Positions 17,931-26,741 of a DNA stretch of 64,000 bases are shown in pieces (position 1 is the first letter of the stretch; each line of letters begins with the position of its first letter). The notes beneath the pieces were generated by a model. The model was not told where the DNA came from. It saw nothing but the letters and a program-made list of their open reading frames with translations, and ran no database searches. The position numbers and the translations under genes were made by a program. This DNA is from Amycolatopsis jejuensis. GTDB lineage: Bacteria > Actinomycetota > Actinomycetes > Mycobacteriales > Pseudonocardiaceae. The stretch is from NCBI RefSeq assembly GCF_000717335.1, contig NZ_JNYZ01000014.1, forward strand, positions 62,001 to 126,000. Direction: 5' to 3'.

Positions 17931-20034
17931 CCGGAACCGAAGCCACGCCCGGCGAGAGGAACGGCTTCCCGTTCACCCGTTCCGACACGCCTGCCCGGTC
18001 CAGGTACGGCGTGATGCCACCCAGCCAGAACGGCCATCCGGCGCCCAGGATCAGGCACAGGTCGATGTCCTGTGCTTCCGCGACCACGCCCTCGTCCAGC
18101 ATGATCCGGATCTCCCCGGCGATGGCGTCCAGCGCGCGGTCCCGGACCTGCTCGGCGGTGGACGGCCGGGCGCCCTGGGTCCACAAAGCGGCGACCTCCG
18201 GGTCGACCGACGGGGTGCCCGTCGCGTCCCAGGTCCACACGCCCTTCTTGCCTGCCTTCACGAACTTGTCCAGGTTCTCGCTCACGGTGAAGCGGTCCGG
18301 GAACGAGCCGTGCAGTGTTTCGCCTACGTGCAAGGCAATTGCGGGTCCGACGAGCTGCATCAGGTTCAGCGGCGACATCGGCAGGCCGAGCGGTTCGAGC
18401 GCCGAGTCGGCCACCTCGAACGGCGTGCCCTCGTCGACGGCCACCAGCACCTCGCCGAGGAACCGCAGCAGCAGCCGGTTCACGACGAACGCCGTGGCGT
18501 CCTTCACCAGCACGCTCGACTTCTTCAGCTGCTTGCCCACCGCGAACGCCGTCGCCAGCGCGGCGTCGTCGGTCTTCTCGCCGCGCACGATCTCCAGCAG
18601 CGGCAGCACCGCGACCGGGTTGAAGAAGTGGAACCCGACCACGCGCTCCGGGTGCTGCAGCTTCGCCGCCATCGCGGTGATCGACAGCGACGACGTGTTC
18701 GTCGCCAGGATCGTCTCCGGCGACACGTGCTGCTCCAGCTCCGCGAACACCTGCTGCTTCACGCCGAGCTCCTCGAACACGGCCTCGATCACGAAGTCCG
18801 CGTCGGCGAAGGCGGCCTTGTCGAGCGACCCGGTGACCAGCGCCTTCAGCCGGTTCGCGCCGTCCGGGGACACGCGGTTGCGCGCCAGCAGCTTGTCGAT
18901 CTCGTCGTGGACGTAGCCCACGCCCTTGTCGATCCGGTCCTGGTCGACGTCCGTGAGCACCACCGGCACCTTCAGCCGGCGGACGAACAGCAGCGCCAGC
19001 TGGCTCGCCATCAGCCCGGCGCCGACGATGCCGACCTTGTTCACCTTGCGCGCCAACGACTTGTCCGGCGCTCCGGCCGGTCGCTTGGCCCGCTTGTTGA
19101 CCAGGTTGAACGAGTACAGCCCGGCCCGCAGCACGTCCGACATCAGCAGCTCGGCGAGCCCGTCGGTCTCCGCCGCGTAACCGCGGTCGAGATCATTGGA
19201 CCGCGCCAGGTCCAGCAGCTCGACCGCCTTCGTGGCACCCGGGGACGCGCCGTGCGTCCGGCCGTCCACAATGGACTTGGCGCGCGCGATGGCGGCGTCC
19301 CACTCCGCTCCGCGATCGATCTCGCGCCGCGCCGGGGTGATTTCGCCACGGACCACTTTGGACAGCCACCGCAGCGACTGCTCCAGGTAGTCCGCCGAAC
19401 CGAAGACCTCGTCGACGATCCCGAGCTCGGCGGCCTGGCGCACGTTCAGCATCTTGTTCTGCGCCAACGCGTTCTCGACGATCACGGTGACCGCGGCGTC
19501 CGGGCCGATCAGGTTCGGCAGCAGCTGCGTGCCGCCCCAGCCGGGGAAGAGGCCCAGGAAGACCTCGGGGAACGCGATGGCCGCGGTGTTCTCCGACAGC
19601 GTCCGGTAATGGCAGGACAGCGCGAGCTCGAGCCCGCCGCCCATCACCGCGCCGTTGATGAACCCGAACGTCGGGATCTTCGATTCGGTGAGACGGCGGA
19701 AAACGTCGTGTCCGGTCTGCGCGATCTCCCGCGCCAGCTGCGGGTCGCTCACCGCCTCGACGCCGGACAGGTCCGCGCCGACCGCGAAAATGAACGGCTT
19801 GCCGATGACCGCGATCGCGGCCGGTTCGGCGGCGAACGCCTTGTCGAGCGCGGCATTGAGCGATACGAGACCTTGCGGGCCGAAGGTGTTCGGCCGCGTG
19901 TGGTCGTGTCCGTTGTCCAAAGTGATCAGGGCGACCGGCTTGTCGAGACCGGGGACCTTGACCAGGTTCGTGACCGCGTTGGTCACCACCTCGTCCGGGA
20001 ACGCGGCCTTCGCCGCTGCTTCGGTGAAAGTCAT
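17923..20034 (-). CDS. fadB: fatty acid oxidation multifunctional enzyme (enoyl-CoA hydratase / 3-hydroxyacyl-CoA dehydrogenase)
   Basis: The 703-residue fusion performs hydration and the NAD-dependent oxidation of fatty acid beta-oxidation. Residues 1 to about 320 are a crotonase domain with Glu136 in G-G-G-L-E-L-A and Glu157 in F-P-E-V before G-W-G-G-T-Q. From residue 333 a dehydrogenase domain begins with V-G-I-V-G-A-G-L-M-A and contains the catalytic-loop motif H-F-F-N-P-V. Its ATG overlaps the thiolase stop by one base (TAATG), so it is co-translated with fadA and probably forms a complex with it. Confidence 0.93.
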   Translation of the reverse strand: MTFTEAAAKAAFPDEVVTNAVTNLVKVPGLDKPVALITLDNGHDHTRPNTFGPQGLVSLNAALDKAFAAEPAAIAVIGKPFIFAVGADLSGVEAVSDPQLAREIAQTGHDVFRRLTESKIPTFGFINGAVMGGGLELALSCHYRTLSENTAAIAFPEVFLGLFPGWGGTQLLPNLIGPDAAVTVIVENALAQNKMLNVRQAAELGIVDEVFGSADYLEQSLRWLSKVVRGEITPARREIDRGAEWDAAIARAKSIVDGRTHGASPGATKAVELLDLARSNDLDRGYAAETDGLAELLMSDVLRAGLYSFNLVNKRAKRPAGAPDKSLARKVNKVGIVGAGLMASQLALLFVRRLKVPVVLTDVDQDRIDKGVGYVHDEIDKLLARNRVSPDGANRLKALVTGSLDKAAFADADFVIEAVFEELGVKQQVFAELEQHVSPETILATNTSSLSITAMAAKLQHPERVVGFHFFNPVAVLPLLEIVRGEKTDDAALATAFAVGKQLKKSSVLVKDATAFVVNRLLLRFLGEVLVAVDEGTPFEVADSALEPLGLPMSPLNLMQLVGPAIALHVGETLHGSFPDRFTVSENLDKFVKAGKKGVWTWDATGTPSVDPEVAALWTQGARPSTAEQVRDRALDAIAGEIRIMLDEGVVAEAQDIDLCLILGAGWPFWLGGITPYLDRAGVSERVNGKPFLSPGVASVPVA

Positions 20035-21269
20035 TACTTCGCCCCCTCGAACGCCGGGTTTTCCCAGATCACGGTGCCGCCCATACCGATACCGATGCAC
20101 ATCGTCGTCATGCCGTAACGCACGTCCGGCCGCTCGGCGAACTGGCGCGCGAGCTGTGTCATCAGCCGTACGCCGGACGAGGCCAGCGGATGCCCGCACG
20201 CGATCGCGCCGCCCCACTGGTTCACCCGCGGGTCGTCCTGCGAGATGCCGAAGTGGTCGAGGAAGGCGAGCACCTGTACCGCAAAGGCCTCGTTGATCTC
20301 GAACAACCCGATGTCGTCGACGGAAAGTCCGGTGCGTTTGAACAGTTTCTCGGTGGCCGGTACCGGCCCGATGCCCATCACCTCCGGCTCGACGCCCGCG
20401 AACGCGTACCCGACCAGCCGCATCGCGACCGGCAGGCCCAGCTCGCGCGCGGTGTCCTCGTCGGCGAGGAGCGCTGCCGTGGCCCCGTCGTTGAGGCCGG
20501 CCGCGTTGCCCGCGGTGATCCGGCCGTGCGGGCGGAACGGCGTCTTCAGTTTCGCCAGCTGCTCGACGGTGGTCCCCGGCCGCGGCGGCTCGTCCTCGGT
20601 GGCGAGACCCCAGCCGAGCTCGGGTGACCGCGTTGCCACCGGGACCAGCTCCGGGCCGATCTTGCCGGTCTTCACCGCCTCGGCGTACCGCTCCTGGCTG
20701 CGCGCGGCATACGCGTCGGTGCGCTCCTTGGTGATTTCCGGGAAGCGGTCGTGCAGGTTCTCCGCGGTCTGGCCCATCACGAGCGCAGTCGGGTCGACGA
20801 GCTTGTCCGCGATGATCCGCGGGTTCGGGTCGACGCCCTCGCCCATCGGATGGCGGCCCATGTGCTCGACGCCGCCCGCGATGGCGATGTCGTACGCGCC
20901 GAAACCGATGCCGCTCGCGGTGGTGGTGACCGCGGTCATCGCACCCGCGCACATCCGGTCGATCGCGAAACCGGGTACCGACTTCGGCAGCCCGGCCAGC
21001 AGCGCGGCGGTGCGGCCGATGGTGAGGCCCTGGTCGCCGATCTGCGTGGTCGCGGCGATCGCCACCTCGTCCACCCGCTCGGCAGGCAGTCCGGGATGCC
21101 GCCGCAGCAGCTCGCGGATGGCGTTGACGACGAGGTCGTCCGCGCGGGTCCCGGCGTAGATGCCCTTGTCGCCCGCCTTGCCGAAGGGAGTGCGCACCCC
21201 TTCCACGAAGACGACGTTGCGCACGCCTCGCGCACTGGGCGCGAGCGGCGGCGTAGCTGGTCCGGCCAC
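20034..21269 (-). CDS. fadA: acetyl-CoA acyltransferase (thiolase)
   Basis: The 411-residue thiolase cleaves 3-ketoacyl-CoA in beta-oxidation. Cys107 in D-R-M-C-A-G-A is the acyl-accepting nucleophile, N-E-A-F-A and G-G-A-I-A-C-G-H-P supply the catalytic Asn and His, and Cys391 in C-I-G-I-G-M-G is the acid/base cysteine. The GTG start follows CAGGAG at ideal spacing. It is first in the fadA-fadB operon. A Leu-Ala pair replaces part of the usual G-H-P-x-G-x-S-G loop, a mild variation. Confidence 0.94.
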   Translation of the reverse strand: MAGPATPPLAPSARGVRNVVFVEGVRTPFGKAGDKGIYAGTRADDLVVNAIRELLRRHPGLPAERVDEVAIAATTQIGDQGLTIGRTAALLAGLPKSVPGFAIDRMCAGAMTAVTTTASGIGFGAYDIAIAGGVEHMGRHPMGEGVDPNPRIIADKLVDPTALVMGQTAENLHDRFPEITKERTDAYAARSQERYAEAVKTGKIGPELVPVATRSPELGWGLATEDEPPRPGTTVEQLAKLKTPFRPHGRITAGNAAGLNDGATAALLADEDTARELGLPVAMRLVGYAFAGVEPEVMGIGPVPATEKLFKRTGLSVDDIGLFEINEAFAVQVLAFLDHFGISQDDPRVNQWGGAIACGHPLASSGVRLMTQLARQFAERPDVRYGMTTMCIGIGMGGTVIWENPAFEGAK

Positions 21270-21428
21270 GAATGCTCCTGAGGTCGACAGATTTCCTGCC
21301 CGCAGGGTAGCCCTTGTTACCCGCGGGTAACCAGGGGTGTGGCCCGGTCGAGTGGGGGACGGCACACTCCCGGGGCGCGTGGCGTACGGCACACTGGCCG
21401 GGAAGGACCAACCGGATGGGGGACGGCA

Positions 21429-22505
21429 ATGGGGCTTTTCCGGGCGAACCCGGCGCGCAAACAGGCGGCCGAGATGGCGCGGCTGCGCAAGGCACTCGCG
21501 AAATCCGGCGACCCGGACAGCCCGCAAAGCCTGCAATTACGGCACCGGCTGGGCTTGCTGCTGGTCGAAACCGCCGATTGGCCTGCCGCCGAGGAGCACT
21601 ACACCGAACTCGCCGACGCCCAGCTGCGCGTCGCCGGTGATCGGGACCCGGGCACGCTCGGCGCGTGGGCGAACCTGGCCGTCGCGCAGGCGGCGCAGGG
21701 CCGGGTGGACGACGGCGTGCACCTGCTGGAGTCCACTGTGGAGGTTTACGAGGACGCCATCGGGGCCGACGACCCGGCCACCCTGCAGGTACAGGTGATG
21801 CTGGCGGAAATGCTGTCACTGGCCGGGGATTACGACGGCGCGCTGGACGTGCTCGACCGGCACCGGGCAGCCTGCGAGCACCGGTTCGGTCCCGGGCACG
21901 AGCAGACCGTGGCAGCCGGGCACCGCATGGTGGCAGTGCTGCGGACGCTGGGCCGGTTCAAACAGGCCGAGGAGCTGCACGACGAGCTGTCGGCGGACCT
22001 GCACAGCGCGGAGGAACGCGACGCGGCCCGCGCGGTTTCGTTGCTCATCAAGGCGGAAAGCGGACGGGCGAACGGAGTCCGCACCGCGGCGAGGCTGCTC
22101 GTCGAACGCCGTCCGACGGCGGACTCGGTCGAAGCGCTCGCCTCGGTGCTGCGGCATGCGGGCGAACCGGCGGAGGCGGCCGAGCTGTATCGGCAGCTGG
22201 TCGCCGCACACGGCCCGGGATCGCCGCGGACCTGGGGCCTGGCGGCGGAACTGGCGCGGGCGTACCTGGAAAGCGGCCAGCTGGACGAGGCCGAGCAGCT
22301 GACCGGCGAACTCCTGGAATCCCGCGGGCTCCCGGACCTGCATCCGATCACGCTGGGCGTCCGCGCGACGTCCGCCCGGGTGGCCAGGGAGCGCGGCCGG
22401 AACGCAGACCGTGAGCTGGCCGCTGTGGTGGCCGGGTTCGAGGAGGTGTTCGGGCCGGAGCATCCGGATACCGTCGAAGCGGCGGGGTGGCTGAAGAAGG
22501 ACTGA
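21429..22505 (+). CDS. tetratricopeptide repeat protein
   Basis: The 358-residue, largely helical protein consists of repeated helix pairs with TPR signatures such as W-A-N-L-A-V-A-Q-A-A-Q-G-R and L-A-R-A-Y-L-E-S-G-Q-L-D-E-A-E, plus the linker type G-P-x-H-x-x-T found in kinesin-light-chain-like TPR proteins. No enzymatic domain is attached, so a scaffolding or regulatory role is likely. The ATG follows a G-rich stretch. A decayed TPR fragment continues downstream in another frame (22522-22800), suggesting the gene was once longer or duplicated. Confidence 0.8.
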   Translation: MGLFRANPARKQAAEMARLRKALAKSGDPDSPQSLQLRHRLGLLLVETADWPAAEEHYTELADAQLRVAGDRDPGTLGAWANLAVAQAAQGRVDDGVHLLESTVEVYEDAIGADDPATLQVQVMLAEMLSLAGDYDGALDVLDRHRAACEHRFGPGHEQTVAAGHRMVAVLRTLGRFKQAEELHDELSADLHSAEERDAARAVSLLIKAESGRANGVRTAARLLVERRPTADSVEALASVLRHAGEPAEAAELYRQLVAAHGPGSPRTWGLAAELARAYLESGQLDEAEQLTGELLESRGLPDLHPITLGVRATSARVARERGRNADRELAAVVAGFEEVFGPEHPDTVEAAGWLKKD

Positions 22506-22521
22506 ACCACGGGATCGGCCA

Positions 22522-22800
22522 GCCACCGACCTCGTCCCGGCGGTTCACGCCACGCTCGGCCCGCGGGCGCCGAACACCCTTGCCCCGTGGGGGAATCCGG
22601 CCCGCGGTCAGGTGGCGCGGGGCCGCCCGCCGGAGGCGATCCCGATCTTGGAACGCGCGGCGGAGCTGTTCGAGGAGACGCGCGGAGGCAGGGACCCGGC
22701 GGCTATTCCGCCATTGCGTGAACTGGTGGTGCGTCGGCCCGGCGCGTGGGTGCGGGAAGCTTGGGCCACGGCGCTCCTGCTGGAGCCGGGCCGACCGTGA
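22522..22800 (+). pseudogene. decayed TPR fragment
   Basis: One frame reads L-G-P-R-A-P-N-T-L-A and G-R-P-P-E-A-I-P-I-L-E-R-A-A-E-L-F-E-E-T, which is the pattern of TPR/kinesin-light-chain repeats (G-P-x-H-P-x-T-L followed by G-R-x-x-E-A-I-x-L). It is out of frame with the upstream TPR gene, has no convincing start and ends at 22800. It probably descends from a TPR protein by frameshift. It fills most of the 357-bp gap before the LysR gene. Confidence 0.45.
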
Positions 22801-22862
22801 CTCTGCAGAATCCCGGTACCATGGCCCCTGATTACCTCATTACACCCATGCGAAGGGGCCCG

Positions 22863-23765
22863 ATGAGCCTTCGGCAGTTCGAGTACGCACTGGCGGTCGC
22901 CGAGGCGGGCTCCGTCACCGCGGCGGCCGAGCGGTTGCACGTTGCCCAGCCGTCGGTGTCGCAGCAGATCCGGGCGCTGGAGCGCGAACTCGGCGTGACC
23001 TTGTTCGCCCGCACCCCGGCCGGGCTGGTGCCCACCGTCGTCGGTCGCGCGTTTCTCCAGGATGCCGAGGTTGCCGTGCGGGCGGCGCGGCGCGCACGGG
23101 CCACGGCGCGGGCCGGGGCCGACGAGCTGGTGGGGGAGCTCGTCGTGGCGGTGCAGATGGGGCTTGGCACGCGGCAGCTGCCGGGTGCGCTCGCGGCGTT
23201 GCGCCGCCGGTTCCCGCGGCTCGAGGTCACCGTTTTCGAGGAGCCGGACCCGGTCGAAATGGAGCGGCTGGCCCGCCGCGGCGCCCTCGACGTCGCCCTC
23301 ATGGACGGGCCTTGCGAGGAAGGCCTCTACGACGGGCACCACCTCGGCGACGAGGAGTTCGTCGTGGTGCTCGGCGCCGGGCACCGGCAGCTCGCCGCCG
23401 AGCGCGTGCAGCTGAGCGAGCTGGCCCGCGAGCCGTGGATCAGGTTCGACCGCGGCAGCGCCCTCGACGGCGTCCTCGAGAAAGTGGTGCAGGACAACGG
23501 GCTTTCCCCCACCACGGTCGCCCGCGTGTCCCAGACCGCGACGGCCGTGCGCTGGGCCGCGCACGGTCTGGGAGTGACGCTCGTTCCGGCGTCCGCGGTG
23601 CCGCCGGGCCACGAGCACCTCACACGGCGGGTGTTCCCGGTGGTGGCTCAGTCCGTCGTCGCCGCGGTCCGGCCAGGGGCCGGCCGCGTGGAGGCGGCGC
23701 TGCTCGATTTCCTGCGGCAGGAAAAGTGGGACTCCACCGCGGAAATCGAGCTCAAAGCTGGGTGA
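22863..23765 (+). CDS. LysR family transcriptional regulator
   Basis: The 300-residue regulator has the N-terminal LysR winged helix (L-R-Q-F-E-Y-A-L-A-V-A-E-A-G-S-V-T-A-A-A-E, then Q-P-S-V-S-Q-Q-I) followed by a periplasmic-binding-like effector domain. GAAGGGG precedes the ATG at 22863; an ATG five codons upstream is the alternative. It converges on the SDR gene at 23752 and their ends overlap by 14 bp. LysR proteins usually control adjacent genes, so the two SDR enzymes are plausible targets, although the arrangement is tail to tail rather than divergent. Confidence 0.92.
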   Translation: MSLRQFEYALAVAEAGSVTAAAERLHVAQPSVSQQIRALERELGVTLFARTPAGLVPTVVGRAFLQDAEVAVRAARRARATARAGADELVGELVVAVQMGLGTRQLPGALAALRRRFPRLEVTVFEEPDPVEMERLARRGALDVALMDGPCEEGLYDGHHLGDEEFVVVLGAGHRQLAAERVQLSELAREPWIRFDRGSALDGVLEKVVQDNGLSPTTVARVSQTATAVRWAAHGLGVTLVPASAVPPGHEHLTRRVFPVVAQSVVAAVRPGAGRVEAALLDFLRQEKWDSTAEIELKAG

Positions 23766-24495
23766 ACCCGCCGTCCACGGCCAGTTCGGCGCCGGTCGTG
23801 TAGGTGGCGTCGAAGGCAAGGAAGACCGCTGCCCGCGCGACCTCGGCGGGGGTGCCGAACCGCCGCATCGGGTTCTCCGCCGCCCGGTCCGCCTTGAACT
23901 GCTCGGCTTCCTCCTCGGACATCCCACTGGCCAGGATTCCGGTGTCGACCGGACCCGGGCTGATCGCGTTCACCCGGATTCCGCGCGGCAGCAGCTCACT
24001 CGCGAGGTTCCGGGCCAGCGAGCGCACCGCTGCCTTGCCTGCCGCGTAAACACTCGCCGTCGGCATGCCGCGGACATTCGCGACCGACGTCGTCAGCACC
24101 ACCCCGGCGCCGTCGCTCAGCAGCGGCGCGAGCTTCTGCACGGTGAAGAAGGCGCCCTTCGTGTTGACCGCGAACAGCTCGTCGTACAGCTCCTCGGTCA
24201 CCGATTCGAGCGGTGCGGTGCGGGCGGCTCCGGCATTGACGAACAGCGCCTCGACCGTCCCGAACTCGCCCTTCACCCGGTCAGCCAGGGCCTCCAGATC
24301 GGACAGCGAAGCAACATCGCCGCGTACACCCACCGCGTTCTCGCCGAGCTGCTCGACGGCGGCGTCGAGAGTGGCCTGGGAACGGCCGGTGATGGCCACG
24401 CGTCCGCCACCGTCCACCAGCAGCTGGGCCATCGCCAATCCCATACCGCTGCTGCCGCCGGTGATCACTGCATTCTTACCGCGATATGCATTCAT
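23752..24495 (-). CDS. SDR family oxidoreductase
   Basis: A 247-residue classical short-chain dehydrogenase/reductase: cofactor motif T-G-G-S-S-G-M-G at 11-18, N-A-G near residue 87, and the catalytic pair in Y-A-A-G-K. The Arg in T-G-R-S after the second strand suggests NADP(H). The ATG at 24495 follows GGGAGC; an in-frame upstream start is less likely. It is the second gene of an SDR pair, 22 bp after the first. Substrate unknown. Confidence 0.88.
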   Translation of the reverse strand: MNAYRGKNAVITGGSSGMGLAMAQLLVDGGGRVAITGRSQATLDAAVEQLGENAVGVRGDVASLSDLEALADRVKGEFGTVEALFVNAGAARTAPLESVTEELYDELFAVNTKGAFFTVQKLAPLLSDGAGVVLTTSVANVRGMPTASVYAAGKAAVRSLARNLASELLPRGIRVNAISPGPVDTGILASGMSEEEAEQFKADRAAENPMRRFGTPAEVARAAVFLAFDATYTTGAELAVDGGFTQL

Positions 24496-24517
24496 TCTTT
24501 GCTCCCGATCGTTTTCG

Positions 24518-25279
24518 TCAGCGGTGGAATTCGCCACCGTCGACGACAAGACTGCTGCCGGTCAGCCATTGCGCTTTTCCGGATACGAGAAAAAGCACCG
24601 CATCGGCAATGTCGTCCGGCGCTCCGTCGCGGCCGAGCGGTACGGCGGGCGCTGCCGCGTCGCCGTGGACCTGCGCCCACAGCTCCCGCGTCGCTTCGCC
24701 GCCCGGCGTCGCGGTGCGGCCGGGGGACACCGTGTTGACCCGGATGCCGGACGGCGCCAGCTCCAGCGCCAGCCCCCGGCTGTAGTTCTCCAGCGCCGCC
24801 TTCGCGGCCGTGTAGTGCAGGAACGCCGAGACCGGCGTGGGTACCGCGGCGGACGAAACGTGCACGATCGCCCCCGAGCCCTGCTGCGCCATTCCCGGGG
24901 TCAGCAACGCATCCAGGCGCACCGACGACAGGAGGTTCAGGTTGAGCGCGTCCAGCCATTCGTCGTCCGGGATGGTCGCACTGCCCTGGTGCGGCCGCGC
25001 TCCGCCCGCGTTGTGGACCACGATGTCCACCCCGCCGAGCACCTCCTGGGCAGCCGCGGCGACCGCCTCCGCACCGGCCAGGGTCCGCACGTCGGCCTGC
25101 ACGAACGACGCTCCGTCCGGCGCCTTGCTCTCCGCGGACCGGGCGGTGGTGAGCACCTCCGCGCCCGCCTTCAGGAATTGCCGGACAATGGCCGCGCCGA
25201 TTCCGCGCGAACCGCCGGTGACCAATGCCCGCTTTCCGGTGAGTGCACGCTTTTCCGCGCCATTTTCGGTCGTGGTCAT
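24518..25279 (-). CDS. SDR family oxidoreductase
   Basis: The 253-residue enzyme has the SDR cofactor motif T-G-G-S-R-G-I-G, the N-A-G-G motif and the catalytic Y-T-A-A-K, and ends with the typical V-D-G-G. T-A-R-S after strand two points to NADP(H). GAGAGGA precedes the ATG. It heads a two-gene SDR operon whose second member is a different subfamily, so the pair may act in sequence on one substrate, possibly under the LysR regulator nearby. No substrate can be named. Confidence 0.88.
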   Translation of the reverse strand: MTTTENGAEKRALTGKRALVTGGSRGIGAAIVRQFLKAGAEVLTTARSAESKAPDGASFVQADVRTLAGAEAVAAAAQEVLGGVDIVVHNAGGARPHQGSATIPDDEWLDALNLNLLSSVRLDALLTPGMAQQGSGAIVHVSSAAVPTPVSAFLHYTAAKAALENYSRGLALELAPSGIRVNTVSPGRTATPGGEATRELWAQVHGDAAAPAVPLGRDGAPDDIADAVLFLVSGKAQWLTGSSLVVDGGEFHR

Positions 25280-25382
25280 ACCACTGGTCCTCTCGCTTTG
25301 ATACAGAAGAAGAATCGCGTGCCGAACTCTTCAACCGTACTTTCGGAAAAGCGCGAGAAGCAAAGACGAAAAGGTGCGGGAA

Positions 25383-25405
25383 CGCCATAGGGAAGTCCTA
25401 TGGCG
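25383..25405 (-). terminator. hairpin terminator of the RNase D gene
   Basis: CGCCATAGG and CCTATGGCG form a perfect 9-bp stem with a GAAGT loop, six bases after the RNase D stop. On the minus strand it is followed by pyrimidine-rich sequence ending in four T, as in intrinsic terminators. Confidence 0.75.
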
Positions 25406-25410
25406 GGGTT

Positions 25411-26670
25411 TCAGGCGGCCGTGACCTGCAATGCCTCGGTCAGCGCGCGCACGGTGAGCTCCACCTGCCACGGCCGCGCGCCACCGGCTCGCAGCGTTTC
25501 CGCCACCGACTCCCCGGCCGGCGGGCGCCAGCAGGTGCGGCGGAGCAGGTCGGGCAGCAGGAGGTTTTCGACCGGCAGCCGGCGGTCCTCGGCGATCGCG
25601 GCCAGTGCGGTGCGGGCGGCGGCGAGGCGGGCGGCGGCGTCGGGGTCCTTGTCGGCCCAGCGGTTGACCGGAGGGGGACCGTCGTTCGGCTGGCTCGGGC
25701 TCGGCAGTTCGCTCGCGGGCAGCGTTTTCGCCGCCTGCAGATGTCTCAGCCAGCTGGCCGTGTACTTGCGTTGCACGCGCCCGCTGAACACCGGCAGCGC
25801 CTGCAGCTCCTCGACCGTCTTCGGGTCGGCCGTGACGGCGTTGATGATCGCGCTGTCGGGCAGGATGCGGCTCGGGGCGCGGTCGCGTTTGCGGGCCAGC
25901 TCGTCGCGGGCCTGCCACATCTCGCGCACCGCGGCGAGGCCACGCGGGCTGCGGACCTTGTGCACCCCGGACGTCCGGCGCCACGGTTCGGCGCGCGGCG
26001 CAGGCGGCGGCGCGGTGCGGACGGCTTCGAACTCCTGCTGCGCCCACTCCAGCTTGCCCTGTGCGGCGAGTTCGGCTTCGAGCTTCTCGCGCAGTTCGTT
26101 GAGCAGTTCGACGTCGAGGGCGGCGTAGTTGAGCCAGTCGACCGGCAGTGGCCGCTTCGACCAGTCCGCGGCGCTGTGCCCCTTCTCGAGGGTGTACCCG
26201 AGCAGCAGCTCGACGAGCGTGCCCAGCGCGACGCGTTCGTACCCGGTCAGCCGTCCGGCCAGTTCGGTGTCGAAGAGCGACCGCGGATGCAGGTCCAGTT
26301 CGGCGAGGCAGGGCAGGTCCTGCGAGGCCGCGTGCAGCACCCACTCGGTGTCGTTGAGGACCTCGCGCAGCAGGGCGAGGTCGCCGTCCAGGGCGATCGG
26401 GTCGACCAGCACGGTGCCGGAACCTTCGCGGCGCAGCTGGACGAGGTAGGCCTTGGGCCAGTAGCGGTAGCCGGACGCCCGTTCGGTGTCGACGGCCACG
26501 GCGCCGGTGCCGGCGGCGAGCCGCGCGCAGGCCTCGGCGAGAGCGGCGGGGTCGGCCACCACCGGTGGCGTGCCCTCCGCGGGTTCGCGGAGCAGCACCG
26601 GCGGCGGCGTTCCGGAGTCCTCGGTGGTGGCCTCTCCGGTCCGGGCTCCGTCCGCCTGTGCAGTTCCCAT
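25411..26670 (-). CDS. rnd: ribonuclease D family 3'-5' exonuclease
   Basis: The 419-residue DEDD exonuclease trims structured RNAs such as tRNA precursors. The first acidic motif is A-V-D-T-E-R-A-S-G; the second includes H-A-A-S-Q-D-L-P, and Y-A-A-L-D-V-E-L-L carries the last Asp, where a Tyr four residues upstream fits the DEDDy group. An HRDC domain follows (about residues 225-300) and a second helical C-terminal region completes the usual length. Its ATG has only a weak ribosome binding site. It lies 71 bp downstream of the orphan response regulator on the same strand. Confidence 0.93.
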   Translation of the reverse strand: MGTAQADGARTGEATTEDSGTPPPVLLREPAEGTPPVVADPAALAEACARLAAGTGAVAVDTERASGYRYWPKAYLVQLRREGSGTVLVDPIALDGDLALLREVLNDTEWVLHAASQDLPCLAELDLHPRSLFDTELAGRLTGYERVALGTLVELLLGYTLEKGHSAADWSKRPLPVDWLNYAALDVELLNELREKLEAELAAQGKLEWAQQEFEAVRTAPPPAPRAEPWRRTSGVHKVRSPRGLAAVREMWQARDELARKRDRAPSRILPDSAIINAVTADPKTVEELQALPVFSGRVQRKYTASWLRHLQAAKTLPASELPSPSQPNDGPPPVNRWADKDPDAAARLAAARTALAAIAEDRRLPVENLLLPDLLRRTCWRPPAGESVAETLRAGGARPWQVELTVRALTEALQVTAA

Positions 26671-26741
26671 GTCCGACGACCCTACGGGACGGGCGGACCG
26701 CGCCTGGTCCGCCCGTCCCGCAGGGTCGTGGTCGGTCGTCG

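Noticed and set aside
17705..18916. A 403-codon frame starting at the GTGA overlap after the antitoxin, as a possible toxin
   Set aside because: Its sequence has no PIN or RelE features and most of it is the antisense of fadB.
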